Positions 1 through 11,180 of a DNA stretch of 64,000 bases are shown here, in pieces. How positions within the stretch are numbered: position 1 is the first letter of the stretch; each line of letters begins with the position of its first letter. Below the pieces are notes generated by a model. The model was not told where the DNA came from. It searched no databases and saw only the letters and a program-made list of their open reading frames with translations. Source of the stretch: Notamacropus eugenii (lineage: Eukaryota > Chordata > Mammalia > Diprotodontia > Macropodidae). The stretch covers positions 71,298,704 to 71,362,703 of the forward strand of contig NC_092878.1 of assembly GCF_028372415.1 (NCBI RefSeq), given 5' to 3'. Position numbers and translations under genes: made by a program.

Positions 1-415
1 GCCATCTATTTTTCAAACTCCATCCTTAAATATCTTTTACCCTTTACTTATTACTCAATTTCTCTTTCCTTAAAATGTTATTTTTTTCACTTAACTCTGT
101 AGCCTTAAAAAGCTGGCAAAATATAGACAAGTACCCACATTTATTGAACTCTCTAAATTATAAGTATACTTCTAAACACAATTTAGTTCTTTATGCTATT
201 TTGAGAATAAATGCTTCAGCTATTTCATAACACGAAGTCATTTGGAGCATGTTTCAAAATTTTATTTCATTTCACAATTTTATTTAAAAACCCAAGTTGC
301 TATTTCATTTTCTATTTGTAGGTAACTCATTTGATCCTAAGGTAGTTAAGTATCAGTTTGATTTAACATATATTTATTAGTCATTTAATAATCACTAACA
401 GATGGTACTTTAAGA
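1..415. other. AT-rich sequence without recognised feature
   Basis: I see no open frame, repeat family or regulatory signature here. It is simple AT-rich sequence leading into a MIR fossil. Confidence 0.5.
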
Positions 416-417
416 TA

Positions 418-556
418 AAAAAATGCTTTTTCTCACCATAGCCCTGTGAGGTAGGTCACAAAAGCTGAAGCAGAGAGTGTTCTTTTCTTTTACACAGTGT
501 CAGCACTGCAACTTGAACTCAGATCTTCTTGCTCCCAGAACCAATATACTTCTGTC
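418..556 (-). mobile_element. MIR fossil, minus strand
   Basis: The sequence reads as the reverse complement of a MIR core. It has a 'ccctgtgaggtagg' start, then an 'aactgaggcacagagag'-like stretch, 'acttgaactcagatcttctt', and a degenerate tRNA-type head near 550. It is strongly diverged. Confidence 0.6.
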
Positions 557-561
557 TACTC

Positions 562-770
562 TGTTGTTTCTCATTCACATCAATTACAGTGAGAGAGATA
601 CTGGCTTTGGAAGCTAAGGATCTGACTTCCAATCCTGCTCCATCACTTATTATGGATATAGCCTTGGACAAGTCAAATTAACCAGTCTTGTCTTATTTCC
701 TCATCTTTCCATGACTCCTTGACTTCAAAGTCTTTCAGTTCTAAATTTATCACTCCATAATTCTATTCCA
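562..770 (+). mobile_element. MIR/THER-type SINE, plus strand
   Basis: The tRNA-like head 'actggctttggaagctaagg' is followed by a degenerate core ('cttggacaagtcaaattaacc'). The 3' part 'tcagttctaaatttat' matches the end of the marsupial MIR-type SINE seen elsewhere in this window (for example near 13880 and 61490). Confidence 0.65.
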
Positions 771-774
771 ATGT

Positions 775-1545
775 ATTGAACAAACTTTGAAAAATATTTA
801 TACTGCATTAGGTGCTGACTCTGTAAATATGAAAAATAATGCAATCTCTACTCTGAAGGAGCTTGTAATTTTATGGTTGCATAGGGGGTACACAAATCAA
901 TTCAATAAGAGACAGAATTTGATAAGGACAAAATATAGTGAATGAAACTAAAGTCAAGCCTGGATAAAGTGCTGAAACAAATATGCTGAATTTCTATGGT
1001 TATGGGAAGTTTCATGGTCAGAAAAACAGCTGAGCTGACCCACACACTCCATGAGTATATTTTTATGTCCCAGGTAGCACAGTAGATAAAGTACCAGGCC
1101 TGAAGTCAGGAAGACTTGGCTTCCTGACACTTACTAGATCAATGACACTGGGCAAGTCATTTAACTCTGCCTTAGATCCTCATCTACAAAAATGAACTGG
1201 AGAAAGAAATGGCAAACCACTCCAAAATCTTTGCCAAGAAAACCTCAAATGGACTCACAAAGGATCAGATAACAACAATAAAGTCCAGTATTGATTTTGT
1301 CAACAAATTGCTTACATATTAGTACCAGAGGAAAACAATGAACATATATGAAAAGTCAAAGAAGAATATCCATCAGTAAAGACTTAAGTGCTAATGGAAT
1401 AAGCAGGAGAGGAAACTCTTTAAATGAAAGGAAGATCTCTGTGATCTTTGTGAGTCAGAAAGGGCTTCCTATAGGATATGGAACTGGAGCTGGGTCTTAA
1501 AAAATGGGTAGGATCTGAATTAACACCTACAAAAGTACATGTCAT
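775..1545 (-). mobile_element. L2 3' end (-), split by a SINE
   Basis: The left part (775-1060) reads as the reverse complement of the L2 3' UTR, with a 'gcattaggtgctgactctg' end and 'ctctgaaggagcttgtaatt'. The right part (1290-1545) continues it with 'gggcttcctatagg' and 'gagctgggtcttaaa'. A younger SINE at about 1066-1285 separates the two. Confidence 0.6.
1066..1285 (+). mobile_element. tRNA-derived SINE with 'gccaagaaaac' tail
   Basis: An RNA polymerase III A-box-like stretch ('ggtagcacagtagataaag') opens the element. It continues with 'aagtcaggaagactt', the core 'ctgggcaagtcatttaac', and the marsupial-type tail 'aaatggcaaaccactcc' then 'tttgccaagaaaacc'. It ends in a CAA-rich tail and lies inside an L2 fragment. 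Confidence 0.85.
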
Positions 1546-1557
1546 TCCAACGAGTAG

Positions 1558-1918
1558 AATCATAGATTCTGACTATTCGCTCAAGATGTAGCTCAGGTAC
1601 CATTTTCTACATGAAACATCTCTTGGTCTTTTCAGACATCAGCACCTAGTCCTCCAAAATGGTTGGTATTTAATTACTTTTTTACTTATTTACATTTATT
1701 CTCTTCATGCTTATTCTGACTGTATACATGTATGTTTGTATACATACATACACACATGCACGCACATATACACGTGTACATGCATGCACGCAAACACATC
1801 GTCTCTCCTGATTAGAATATAAATTCCTCAGGAGTAGGGATTGGCCCATTTATTATCTTTGTATCTCCAGAGTCTACCACAGTGCTTATCATACATTATT
1901 ATCTAATAAATTGATTAC
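1558..1918 (+). mobile_element. L2 3' end (+) with internal microsatellite
   Basis: The L2 3' UTR is recognised by 'aggtaccattttctacatga', 'gattagaatataaattcctc' and the terminal 'cttatcatac...taataaattga'. A degenerate TATG/CA repeat (about 1727-1797) interrupts it. Confidence 0.65.
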
Positions 1919-1924
1919 ATAACT

Positions 1925-2380
1925 TGGGATGGAATAAGTTAATATTTGGAAGCAAAAGGAGATATGCTTTTTGAGGGAAAAGAGTAGACCTGCAGTTCAG
2001 AGCAGATAGTTCATGTTGAAAAATACAAAAGAAGGTACGATAGATAGTGTTGCATCGACTTGGTCAGTGATCCAAGAAATCCGGGTTCAAGTACCACCTC
2101 TGACACATTGTTGCTTTGTGACCCCGGGAAAATCATTTAACATCTCAGTGATTTAGGTAACTGTCAAAGAGTATGAGTTGCAGTAAAGAGTGTTGACTTA
2201 CACTAGTGGACACAGTTTCTTCTCTCACTGAAATCAGACATCTAGTCCCTACCTAAATCAAAAGTACATTGGGCCCATATAGAGAGGTTCTTGAAGGCCA
2301 GGTTAAGAGATTTGAACCTAACTGAATAAGCAGTGGGGGAAAAAAGGAAACATTTTTTGACTGAGTGATTAATATAATGA
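1925..2380 (-). mobile_element. L2 fragment (-), split by a CORE-SINE
   Basis: The right part resembles minus-strand L2 ('tcttgaaggccaggttaaga', 'gcagtgggggaaaaaagg'). The left part is weaker. The CORE-SINE at 2040-2255 sits between them. Confidence 0.45.
2040..2255 (+). mobile_element. CORE-SINE with 'gagtttcctca'-type tail
   Basis: The head 'atccgggttcaagtaccacc' is a B-box-like start. The core 'ctttgtgaccccgggaaaatc' and 'aacatctcagtg' follow. The 3' part 'gagttgcagtaaagagtgtt' with 'cactgaaatcaga' is the long tail shared with copies near 14340, 60480 and 62760. Confidence 0.7.
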
Positions 2381-2629
2381 AGATTTTTTTTCTTTTAAAT
2401 TTTGTTATTCTGAACTAATATAAAATACAAACAGAGAAAACAAAATAAGCAGATTTTGTATAAAACTATAATGTTCTGGCTCTCAGTGTTTACTTTAAAC
2501 AAAAGGTATGCATTAAAATCTATATTTTCAAAACTGTCTTGCTTATTTATATTTCCTTCTGGATGTCTGTTTATGCTCTACTTCACATTTTACAAATGTT
2601 ACAATAGCATTTTCTTATTTTTATTATTG

Positions 2630-2945
2630 CCAGGCCCCCTGACTTTTGAATTTGACATTCAAGCTCATGTACAATTTGGTCCCAACTTTTCATTCCAGTC
2701 TTATTTCCTACTATGTTCCCATTTAAATTCTTTTTTAATCAACCTGTCCCCAAACAAGTTATCCCACTATCATGGCTTCAGTTACAATCTTTTCTCTGCA
2801 TGAAATGGCCTTCATTTTCCTTCTCGTATTAAGATGTTATCCTTCCTTTAAGGTTCAGTGAAAATCCTGCCTCTTCTGTAAGGATTTTATATGTCTTTAT
2901 AACCCAGGTCCTTCTGATCTCTCTTTAACTTGTATATTCCTGGCA
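2630..2945 (+). mobile_element. L2 3' region (+)
   Basis: The sequence follows the L2 3' UTR order: 'caatttggtcccaacttttc', 'cagtcttatttcctacta', then 'tttaaggttcagtgaaaatcc'. The 115-residue open frame that crosses it (2456-2803) resembles no protein I know and is mostly repeat sequence. Confidence 0.55.
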
Positions 2946-2954
2946 GCTGTCAAC

Positions 2955-3080
2955 AAATCAAGTCAAAAACATTTATGAAATGTTTATAATGTGCCACTCA
3001 CTGTGCTGAATACCAGAGATAACAAAAAAAGGCCAAAAAAACCCATCCCTGCTCTCAAGAAGCTGAAAATTCATAACATT
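2955..3080 (-). mobile_element. L2 3' terminus (-)
   Basis: This is the reverse complement of the L2 3' end: 'aacatttatgaaatgtttat', 'gtgccactcactgtgctga', then 'ctgctctcaagaagctgaaa'. Confidence 0.65.
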
Positions 3081-3124
3081 CATTAGCATTGATCATATTA
3101 TATTTTTAAATTTTCTTTCATATG

Positions 3125-3300
3125 TAGATGACCCTTTGTGAATCATTAATCTCTAAACCTCAGTGTCCTCAACTGTAAAACAGGAATAATAATGTTTGCA
3201 GTACCCATCTCACAATATTGTCAGTATCAAATGAGATATTAAGTATAAAGTATTTTTTAACTGAAAAACAGAATGTAAACATATGCAATTGCTATTATAT
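3125..3300 (+). mobile_element. MIR 3' half (+)
   Basis: 'aaacctcagtgtcctcaact', 'gtaaaacaggaataataatg' and 'aaatgagatattaagtataaa' are in MIR order. Confidence 0.65.
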
Positions 3301-3425
3301 ACCTTGTTTCCACAACTAGATTCTCAGCTTCTTGAGAGGAGGAACCATGCCTTCCAGTTCTCTGAATCCCAACAACAATTCAGTATCCTGTACATAGGAT
3401 TTTACTTATTGATTCACTGAATGAT
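3300..3425 (+). mobile_element. L2 3' terminus (+)
   Basis: 'actagattctcagcttcttg', 'aggaaccatgccttc' and the end 'attgattcactgaatga' match the L2 tail. Confidence 0.65.
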
Positions 3426-3674
3426 TTCCTAATTTTATTAAAGTAATTAAAGAAGATGCAGCCAAACAATTTAATTCTCAAGCATTTGCACTTTTCTACT
3501 AGGAAAACATAATGTGTGCTAGAGTTTAAAAGTGAATATTTAATAAGAATCTTAAATAGCCAGGAACAATTGAGTATTTATTCAAAGTCTGAACTACTCA
3601 TTGTGTTCTGTGATTTTAAAAAATTGTTTGATGTATTCAAGGTGCAAATTTTCTAAAGTAAACAGATTCCACTA

Positions 3675-3935
3675 GAAACATGTAATTTGTCAATCCCATT
3701 CTCTCCCATAGCTTCAATTATCACCTCTATATATATGACCTCTAAAATCTCTCTAGCCTTGATATATCTCCAAAATCCCACTTTTTAATTTGAAACAAGC
3801 TTCTTAGATATCCTACAGACATCTCAAGTTCAGTGTCTCCCAATTTATTATCTGTTCCACAAAACTTCCCTCCTCCTGATTTCCCTATTTCCATTGATAG
3901 TACCAATTTAGTTGCCCTGGATAAAAACTCCAGAC
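3675..3935 (+). mobile_element. L2 ORF2 remnant (+)
   Basis: 'cttcaattatcacctctata' corresponds to the L2 reverse-transcriptase region just around its YADD box. The following text reads as the decayed region encoding the L2 'SPDLSPEL' and 'MSKTELLIF' stretches. Confidence 0.55.
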
Positions 3936-6605
3936 ACCTTTATTTTTTTAATAGTACTTTTTTCTCCACTTATGTCAAGACAATTTTTAGCATGCATTTT
4001 TATAAGATTTTGAGTTCCAAAATTTTCTCCCTTCCTCCCTCCCCTCTGCTCTTCTCTTCTGGTAAGCAATTTGATATAGATTATACATGTGCTATCATGT
4101 AAAACATTTCCATATTAGTCACAGTTGTGAACGAAAAAACAGATAAAAAGGAAAAAAAAAAAAGAAAACCACAAAAGAGAATAAAGCAAGTAAAAACTGG
4201 ATATGCATCCAGAGTCCATCATTTTTTTATCTGGATGTGGATAGCATTTTCCTTTCTGCTTCCTTTGTACTTATCTTAGATCATTGTATTTCTAAGAAGA
4301 GCTGAGTTATTCATTGTTGGACATCATGCAGTGTTGCTGATACTGTGTATAATGTTTGCATGGTGCTGCTCATTTCACTTTGCATCACTTTGGACAAGTT
4401 TTTTCTTTTTCTTTTTTCTTTTTGAAGTCCGTCTGTTCATCATTTCTTATTGCATGACAGTATTCCGTTATGTTCATATATCACAACTTGTTCAGCCTTT
4501 CCCCAATTGATAGGAATTCTCTCAGTTTCCAATATTTTGCTACAATCAAAGGGCCTGCTATAAATATTTTTGTACATGTAGGCCCTTTTCCATTTTTTAT
4601 GATCTCTTTGAGATACACACCTAATAGTGGTATTGTTGGATCAAAGGGTAATCACAGTTTGGTTGCCCTTTGGCCATAGTTCCAAATTGTTCTCCAGAAT
4701 GGTTGATTAGCTTACAGCTCCACCAACAATGCATTAGTGCCTTGATTTTCCTACATCCTCTCCAATATTTATAATTTTCCTTTATTTTTGTCACATTAAC
4801 CAATGTATTAGGTATAAGGTGGTACCTCAGGTTGTTCTAATTTTCATTTATCTAATCAAAACTGATTTAGAGCACTTCTTCGTATGCCTATAGATAGCTT
4901 TGATTTATTCTTCTGAAAAATATCTGTTCATATCCTTTGGCCATTTATCAGTTGAGGAATGGCTTGTATCCTTTTAAATTCAACTCAATTCTCTGTGCAT
5001 TTGAGAAATGAGATTTTATCAGAGATACTTGCTGAAAGATTGTTTACCAACTTCTTGCTTTCCTTATAATCTTGATTCACTTGGTTTTGTTTGCACAGAA
5101 TTTTAAAAAATATTTTTATTTTATTTTAATATAATTTTAATATAATTAATATAATTTATTATAATATAATATCTATTTTACATTGTGCAATGCTCTCTTT
5201 TTGGTTCATGAATTTTTCCCTTCCCCTTATATCTGACAGTTAGACTATTTCTTGCTCTTCTAAGTTTTCCTGGTGTCCCCCTTTATGTTAAATCATGCAC
5301 CCATTTTGACCTTATTTTGGTATACAGTGTAATATATATTTGGCTTATGCTTGGTTTGTGTTCTATTGTTTTCCAGTTTTCCCAGCAGTTTTTTGTCAAA
5401 TAGTGAGTTCTTATCCCAAAGACTGGAGTCTTCACGTTTATCAAACACTAAGTTACTATGTTTATTGACTATTGTGTATTATACCACCCAATATATACCA
5501 ATGATCCACCATTTGATTTCTTAACCATCACCAGATAGTTTTGATGATTACTGCCATGTAGATACAGATATAATTATAGTTTGTGATCTGGTATTACTAG
5601 ACCATTTTCTTTTGTATTTTTCTCATCGATTCCCTTAATATTCCTGACCTTTTATTCTTCTAGATGAAATTTCTTACAATATTTTTCTAGCTCTGTCAAA
5701 TAAATACTTTTTGTAGTTTGATTGTTATGGCACTGAATAAGCAAATTATTTGAGGAAGAATTATCATTTTTATTACATTGTCTCTGCTTATGCATGAGTA
5801 ATTGATATTTTTCCAGTGATTTAGATCTAACTTTATTTATGGGAAAGATGTTTTGTAATTACATTCATATGGTTCCTGGATTTGTCTTGACAGGTAGAAT
5901 CCAAAGTATTTTATATTGTTGACAATTATGGAATTTCTCTTTCTATCTCTTGCTATTGAGCTTTGTTGGTCATGTTAAAAAATGTTGATGATTTATGTGG
6001 GTTTTCATACATCCTGAAACTTTGTAAAAGTTGTTATTTCAAGTAATATTTTAGTTGATTCTCTACAATTCTCTACATTCTCTACAGTATACCATCATAT
6101 CCTCTGAAAAGAGGAATAGTTTTGTTCTTCATTACCTATTCTAATTTATTTTTAATTTATTTTTATTTCTTCTTTTTCTTCTCATATTATTTTAGCTAAA
6201 ATTCCTAGTACTATAATGAATAATAGTGGTGATAATGGATGTCCTTGCTTCACCTCTGATCTTATTGGGAAGGTTTCTAGTTTATCCCCATTATAGATGA
6301 CCCTTGCTAATTGTGTTAGATAAATACTGCTTATCATTTTAAGTAACACTCCTTTTATTCCTATGCTGCCTAGTGTTTTTAATAAGAATAGGTGCTATAT
6401 ATTGTCAAAATTTTTTCGTCATCTATTGGGATAATCGTATGATTTCTTTTGGCTTTGTTATTGATATAGTTAATTATGTTGACAGTTTTCCTAATATTGA
6501 ACGAATCCTACATTCCTGTTATCAATGCCACCTGGTCATAGTGTATAATCCTTTTGATATTTTGCTATAATCACTTTGTTAGCATTTTGTTCAAAATGCC
6601 TTTAT
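3936..6605 (-). mobile_element. 5'-truncated L1 (-), 3' 2.7 kb
   Basis: A T-rich start (the reversed poly(A) tail) is followed on the minus strand by an L1 3' UTR with a C/T-rich tract and then ORF2 read backwards. The 60-residue frame at 4621-4803 (-) contains 'KYWRGCRKIKALMHCWWSCK', the C-terminal Cys-rich motif of L1 ORF2p. Further in, the palm-domain box has decayed from FADD to an FSED-like reading near 6093-6110. The copy stops near 6605 inside the RT domain, as expected from incomplete target-primed reverse transcription. Many stops and indels make it inactive. Confidence 0.9.
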
Positions 6606-6609
6606 AAAC

Positions 6610-7150
6610 TTAAGTTCTCCTTTGCCATCCGCAGTTAGTCAGTTTTAGGTTCTATCAACTCTATCTCATCAATATTTCCTTCATTCATTCTCTCTTCTCT
6701 ACCACACTAGCTCTACTTCTTCTTTTACTTTCTACTATCTCTTCTCACCTAAATGATTACAAAAGTCTTTTAACTTGTCTTTCTGACTCCAAGGTCTCTC
6801 CTCTCTAATTCATGCTGCACATAGTTGCTAACACAGCCTTCTTAATGCATAATTTGGACCACATCGTTACCTTACTTAAAAACATTGCTTATTGAATAAA
6901 ATACAAAAAAAAAACGTTATCCTGACAATAAGGGCTCTCTATGACCTAACTCCAAAATAACTTTATGGCCTGATTTTATTGTACGCCCCCATATATATTC
7001 CAATGTCTACTTCTAGTCCATTTGGACTGTTACAATTCCTGTGCTTATCCTGACACTGATTGCCTTCATTCATTTGTATATGCCATCTATCTCAACTCCA
7101 AAAGGCTGTTTTCACATATCTGTCTCCTTGAATCTGTCTCTCCCCATAGT
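6610..7150 (+). mobile_element. L2 3' half (+)
   Basis: Markers are in L2 order: 'aactctatctcatcaatatt', 'cttctcacctaaatgattac', 'tgctgcacatagttgctaac', 'ttgaataaaatacaaa', 'ggctctctatgacctaactcc'. The A-run at 6900-6914 lies within it. Confidence 0.7.
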
Positions 7151-7295
7151 GTTTCACTCAAGCAACACATAATCTATGGTACCTGAAGTTCCAAGTAATT
7201 GGTTAATAAGAATTTATTAAGCTACCACTTTCTTTGACTTTTCATACTACTGTTTGACTATTCCTGTGCTCCTATATGTTCTCTTCCTTTTCATG

Positions 7296-7560
7296 AATGG
7301 TGGTACAGTGGATAGAACACTGGGCCTGGAGTCAGGAAGAGACCTGAACTGAAATCCAGGCTTAGATACTTCATAACTGTGTGACCCCAAACAAGTCACT
7401 TAACTTCTGTTTGCCACAGTTTCCTCAACTGTAAGAGAAGGATAAATAATACTACCTACTCTTCAGGGTCATCATGAGAATCAGATGACATATTTGTAAA
7501 ACACAAAACTCTTAGCACAACACCTGACACATAATAGACACTATATAAATACTTATTCCA
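7296..7560 (+). mobile_element. tRNA-derived MIR-type SINE (+)
   Basis: A clear A box ('tggtacagtggatagaac') and 'cactgggcctggagtcagg' open the element. The core 'ctgtgtgaccccaaacaag' follows, and then the MIR-type 3' end 'gcacaacacctgacacataa'. It is nearly full length. Confidence 0.9.
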
Positions 7561-7924
7561 TTCTCCCTTCTGCCATAACCTTTGTTTTGAGGGCAATAAC
7601 AGCTATGTCCCAGATTACCCAGCCTGTTTCCCTGAAAATCACAATCTAGAGAAGCCCTGTAGAAAGGGCCAACTAACGCCACCACCATGAGCTGCCACCA
7701 TGAATGCAAGACTAACTAAGACAGTAAGTGAGCCTAAGGAAGAAGAAGGAGACAATGACTATGATGAGTACATCAAACTACTGATACCATCTCTTCTTTG
7801 ACTCCTTAGACACCCCAAGACCTTATTCCCAATAGCAGTCTTCCCAAGGACCATTGACCACAGAAGGATTTTTACTTAATGCTAATGAAAATAGGGAGTC
7901 ACTAACACTAATTAATTAGGAGAG
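7560..7924. other. Unique sequence, small open frame
   Basis: No repeat is recognised. A short plus-strand frame from about 7700 encodes an acidic stretch (EEEGDNDYDEYIKLL) and ends after about 34 codons. It has no recognised relative and may be chance. The minus-strand 65-residue frame here overlaps a SINE and is not a gene. Confidence 0.35.
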
Positions 7925-8900
7925 TGACTTGCTCAAACTTATTCTTTAGAAATATAATTTTGACAGATGTCTTGAGGATGAATTGGGGAGGAGATATTTG
8001 AAGAACAAAGAACATTTAGGAGGTTATTGAATTACTAGAATGAAGTGGTGATGAGAAGCTGCACTTGTGTGGTTTCCATGAGAGTAGAGAGAAGGTTTAC
8101 AGATGCAAGAAATGTTTTGAGGAAAAAAAAATAAAATCTGATAACTTGTTGAATTCATGAGATGAATGAGAGTGAGAAGAGAATGACATTAAGGGTGAGA
8201 TTCTGCATAACTGGATGGATGGTGATACCTTTAATAAAAAAATAGGGAAATTTATAAGAAGAGTGTTTTGGGAGGAAAGTATAATAAATTTTCCTTTGTA
8301 CATGTTGAGTTTGAGATTCCGATGGAAATCTCATTGGAAATGTACAGTAGGCAGTTCTTGATAGAGGATTGGAACTCAGAAGAGAGATTCATTTTGGATC
8401 TACACATATGGGAATCATCTCAGTAGTGGTGATAATTAAATACTTGTGAGTTCTTGAGATCAGAAACAGGAAGAGTATAAAGAAAGAAGAGGAAGGGACA
8501 TAAGTCAGAGTCATGAGCTATGCCCAAAATTAGGGCACATGACAGGAATAATGATCCAGAAAAGAATAAAAAGGAGCAATCAGACAGGTAGGAAGAGACC
8601 CAAGAGAGCAATGCCATTAAAAAAAAAATAAACAAGAAAGCAATTAGAATTCAAGAAGAGATAAGGGTCACCCATGTACAATGCTTCAGGAAGGATGACA
8701 CTTGAAAAAAAGCCTTCAGATTTCGAAATGGGGAAAGGAATTTGAGAGTAAAGAATAGTATTATGGCAAACTCCTTAACTATAGACTCAAGACAGGAAAG
8801 TGAAACCAAAGTCAGGGTAATGACCTGGAGGATAATGAAAGGTGGAGGAACTAGTGGTTCCAATAATGATAAAGAATACGGTTAGGGGAATTGAGACATA
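7925..8900 (-). mobile_element. L2 (-) with reverse-transcriptase remnant
   Basis: A long minus-strand L2. 'catgttgagtttgagattcc' and 'cagtaggcagttcttgatag' lie in the ORF2 region. The conceptual frame at 8420-8635 (-) keeps 'ALLSWVSSYLSDCSF' and 'LFFLYTLPVSDL', which match the 'SWFSSYLSDRSF' and 'LLFILYTNDL' blocks of L2 reverse transcriptase. The copy is heavily decayed. Confidence 0.75.
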
Positions 8901-9299
8901 AGAAAAGATTGTTCAGTATAATTATGCAGCAAAAAAAAAATGTAACAGAAAAATTGAAAAGACACAAAATGTTCCAAGGAGGTGCACAATAGAGATCTAA
9001 CTTTCTTAAAAATTAAAATATTTTCTAAATCACATTATACAAAATAGTAGACTCATATAACTTTAAAAAAATTAACTCTTAGAAGTTAATATTAAGTTAA
9101 ATTCCCTTTGCCTGTAGATACCTCATCAAATATCGCATCAAGATTTGTAACCTCCTCTATTCTGTCTTCCTCCTCCTTCCCCAGTCCCACTTCTTCTTCT
9201 TTCTCTTTCTAAGAAATGGCAAATGCTAACTTTTTTTCCCCAGGTTAGTCAAGCAAAATCTCAAAAAATCTCTTTAAGCTCATTGGTCTGTTACATCCA
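8900..9299. other. A-rich then unclassified sequence
   Basis: A-runs near 8931 and 9065 precede a C/T-rich stretch at 9150-9215. No gene or repeat family is recognised. Confidence 0.35.
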
Positions 9300-10000
9300 G
9301 GCTGATAAAAACCATTCTGTCAACAGCTTTGTTTCAGTATGGCCTATAATAGTCAAAGCATCTGCTAACAAGGATACCTGAACTTCAAGGTTATTAACAT
9401 GGATCACCATTCCCTAATTAGTAAATCTATCCACTTATTCAATACCAGTGATATTGTTCACTCCTACTTTCCTTACAGAACCAAAATTTCTTATCTGTAA
9501 TCAAATGCTTATGAACTATCTTCTGTCTCCAGCTCATATCTCACCATTGCACAAATGCCTACATTTTGACGCCTTTCTCTTGGCTCGTGATTACTTATTT
9601 TATCCTGCTTGAGCAAAAAGGTAGAAGTACGAGGACCAAGGTACTACTTGAGAGTTGCTAGTAGAAAGACTGAAGATAGTTTCATATGGAGAAAACAAGA
9701 TGGTAGGCACAGCATGCCCACACTTGTAGTCATAATCTGTGTGATTTTAAGTTCCCTCTTTAGGTTTTCATCTTTGTATTTTTGGTGTGTAGTACGGCAC
9801 TTTCTCTGTTGTGGTCTTGAACTTTATCTGTTAACCTATGATTTATTTCTTGGGTTCAAAGAACTTTAATTGAGCAAACCCTCTCAAACAATCAAGGAAC
9901 AATGATCCATGTTAATAACCGTGAAGTTCAAGCATCCTTGTCTATGAACATGTTGATTACTACAAGTCAAGTTGTGAGAAAGCCACTGACAGAAGTGTCC
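9300..10000. repeat. Diverged inverted repeat, arms about 130-150 bp
   Basis: The left arm contains 'aacaaggatacctgaacttc', 'aaggttattaacatggatca' (9367-9411). The right arm contains the reverse complement of nearly the same text at about 9901-9945. Similarity fades outward but keeps spacing for roughly 130-150 bp on each arm. The centre (about 9450-9860) is not recognised. It could be a fold-back DNA element or two opposed copies of an unnamed old repeat. Confidence 0.5.
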
Positions 10001-10014
10001 CTTAGCATCTTGAA

Positions 10015-10175
10015 ACAAGTTAGAGGCAACAGACTGATCAGCTGTTCTGAAACTTACTGTCTTAGAGAATTTTCTATGGCTATCAAAATATTAAGTGACT
10101 TGTTCAGAATCCAACAATCAGTTTGTGTCAGACATGGAACTAGATCTTTCTCTCTCTGAGGCTGCCTCTGTATAC
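10015..10175 (-). mobile_element. CORE-SINE fossil (-)
   Basis: Read backwards it gives the shared CORE-SINE tail and core: 'cttactgtcttagagaattt', 'attaagtgacttgttcagaa', 'gtgtcagacatggaacta'. Confidence 0.6.
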
Positions 10176-11077
10176 ATTTGAACACATTGCTTCTCAGCGT
10201 TTTCTAAATTCAATTCAATTTAATTAATTAAGCACAATGTATCCCATGAGCAAGACCTTGTGTAAGGGCCTATGAATTAAAAACATGCACTAAACAAAGA
10301 AAGATAAATTATTTCTAGCTCATCCTTAGAGAGACTAGGATAATGGCACCTTCACATGTGTTTTACTTCAGACTGATGTACCAACAGATAGGAAAACTGG
10401 CTTCTGAAACCATTTCCTTCCTAGGACCCAAATAAACTGAAATGCCCCCTCCCTGAGTAGCCACAAAAGTCCCAGTACTATCTAATAAATAAATTCCTCT
10501 CAAGAAAGGACTTTAAAAAAATTCTTTTTGTATATGCAGAATCATGTATATAGTAGGTATTTAATAAATGTACATTGAATTGAATTTTGACTCTGACATT
10601 ATTCCTCTTATAAATACGCAGAATATGTCACAGTCAGTCACTTGACTATGCTTTGTTACATCTGCCTTCATTAATATGGGTTATTTGTTTAAATGAAAGA
10701 AAAAGACACCTTTTAAAAGAAATACTTCTAATAGTGTCATGTAGATTCTGGGTAAGGTAGGACTAAGAACCCCTATTTATTCTGGAATCTAGAGGCCTAC
10801 ATGTTATACCTATTTCTTTCTCATTCACTCATCATTTCTAGTATACAGAAAATATTGTTATGGGTTCTACAACATTACGGTTTATTTACAACTTGATAAA
10901 GACAACTTCTCTCTGGTTAAGCTGTGAATCAAATTTCAGACTAACTTCAATGAGTTGTTGAAGATCATTGCTCTTTGTTTTGTTTTTAGTTTTTGTTGAA
11001 TGTCAAGTTTATATTTAATGTTGGAAGCTAAACTAGAAGGTAGAAACAAATAGTTTTGTTGAGTTTAAGAAAAAAAA
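10176..11077. other. Mostly unclassified; weak L2/MIR end
   Basis: The text near 10535-10590 ('atatagtaggtatttaataa') resembles the 3' terminus of L2 or MIR on the plus strand. The rest shows no gene or repeat that I can support. Confidence 0.35.
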
Positions 11078-11180
11078 GTGGTATAATACAGAGTACTTGA
11101 TTTCCAATCCCACCTTTTATGAGCTTGGACATATCTCTTAACTGTGCAGAGCCTCAGTTTCCCTCTCTCTGACATTTAAG
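11078..11180 (+). mobile_element. MIR fragment (+)
   Basis: 'tttatgagcttggacatatc' and 'agagcctcagtttccctc' are MIR core and flank. Confidence 0.6.

Noticed and set aside
2456-2803. 115-residue frame with hydrophobic segments
   Set aside because: Overlaps an L2 fragment. The hydrophobicity comes from T-rich codons.
7700-7805. Acidic 34-codon frame as a gene fragment
   Set aside because: Too short, no homologue recognised, no splice sites defining it.
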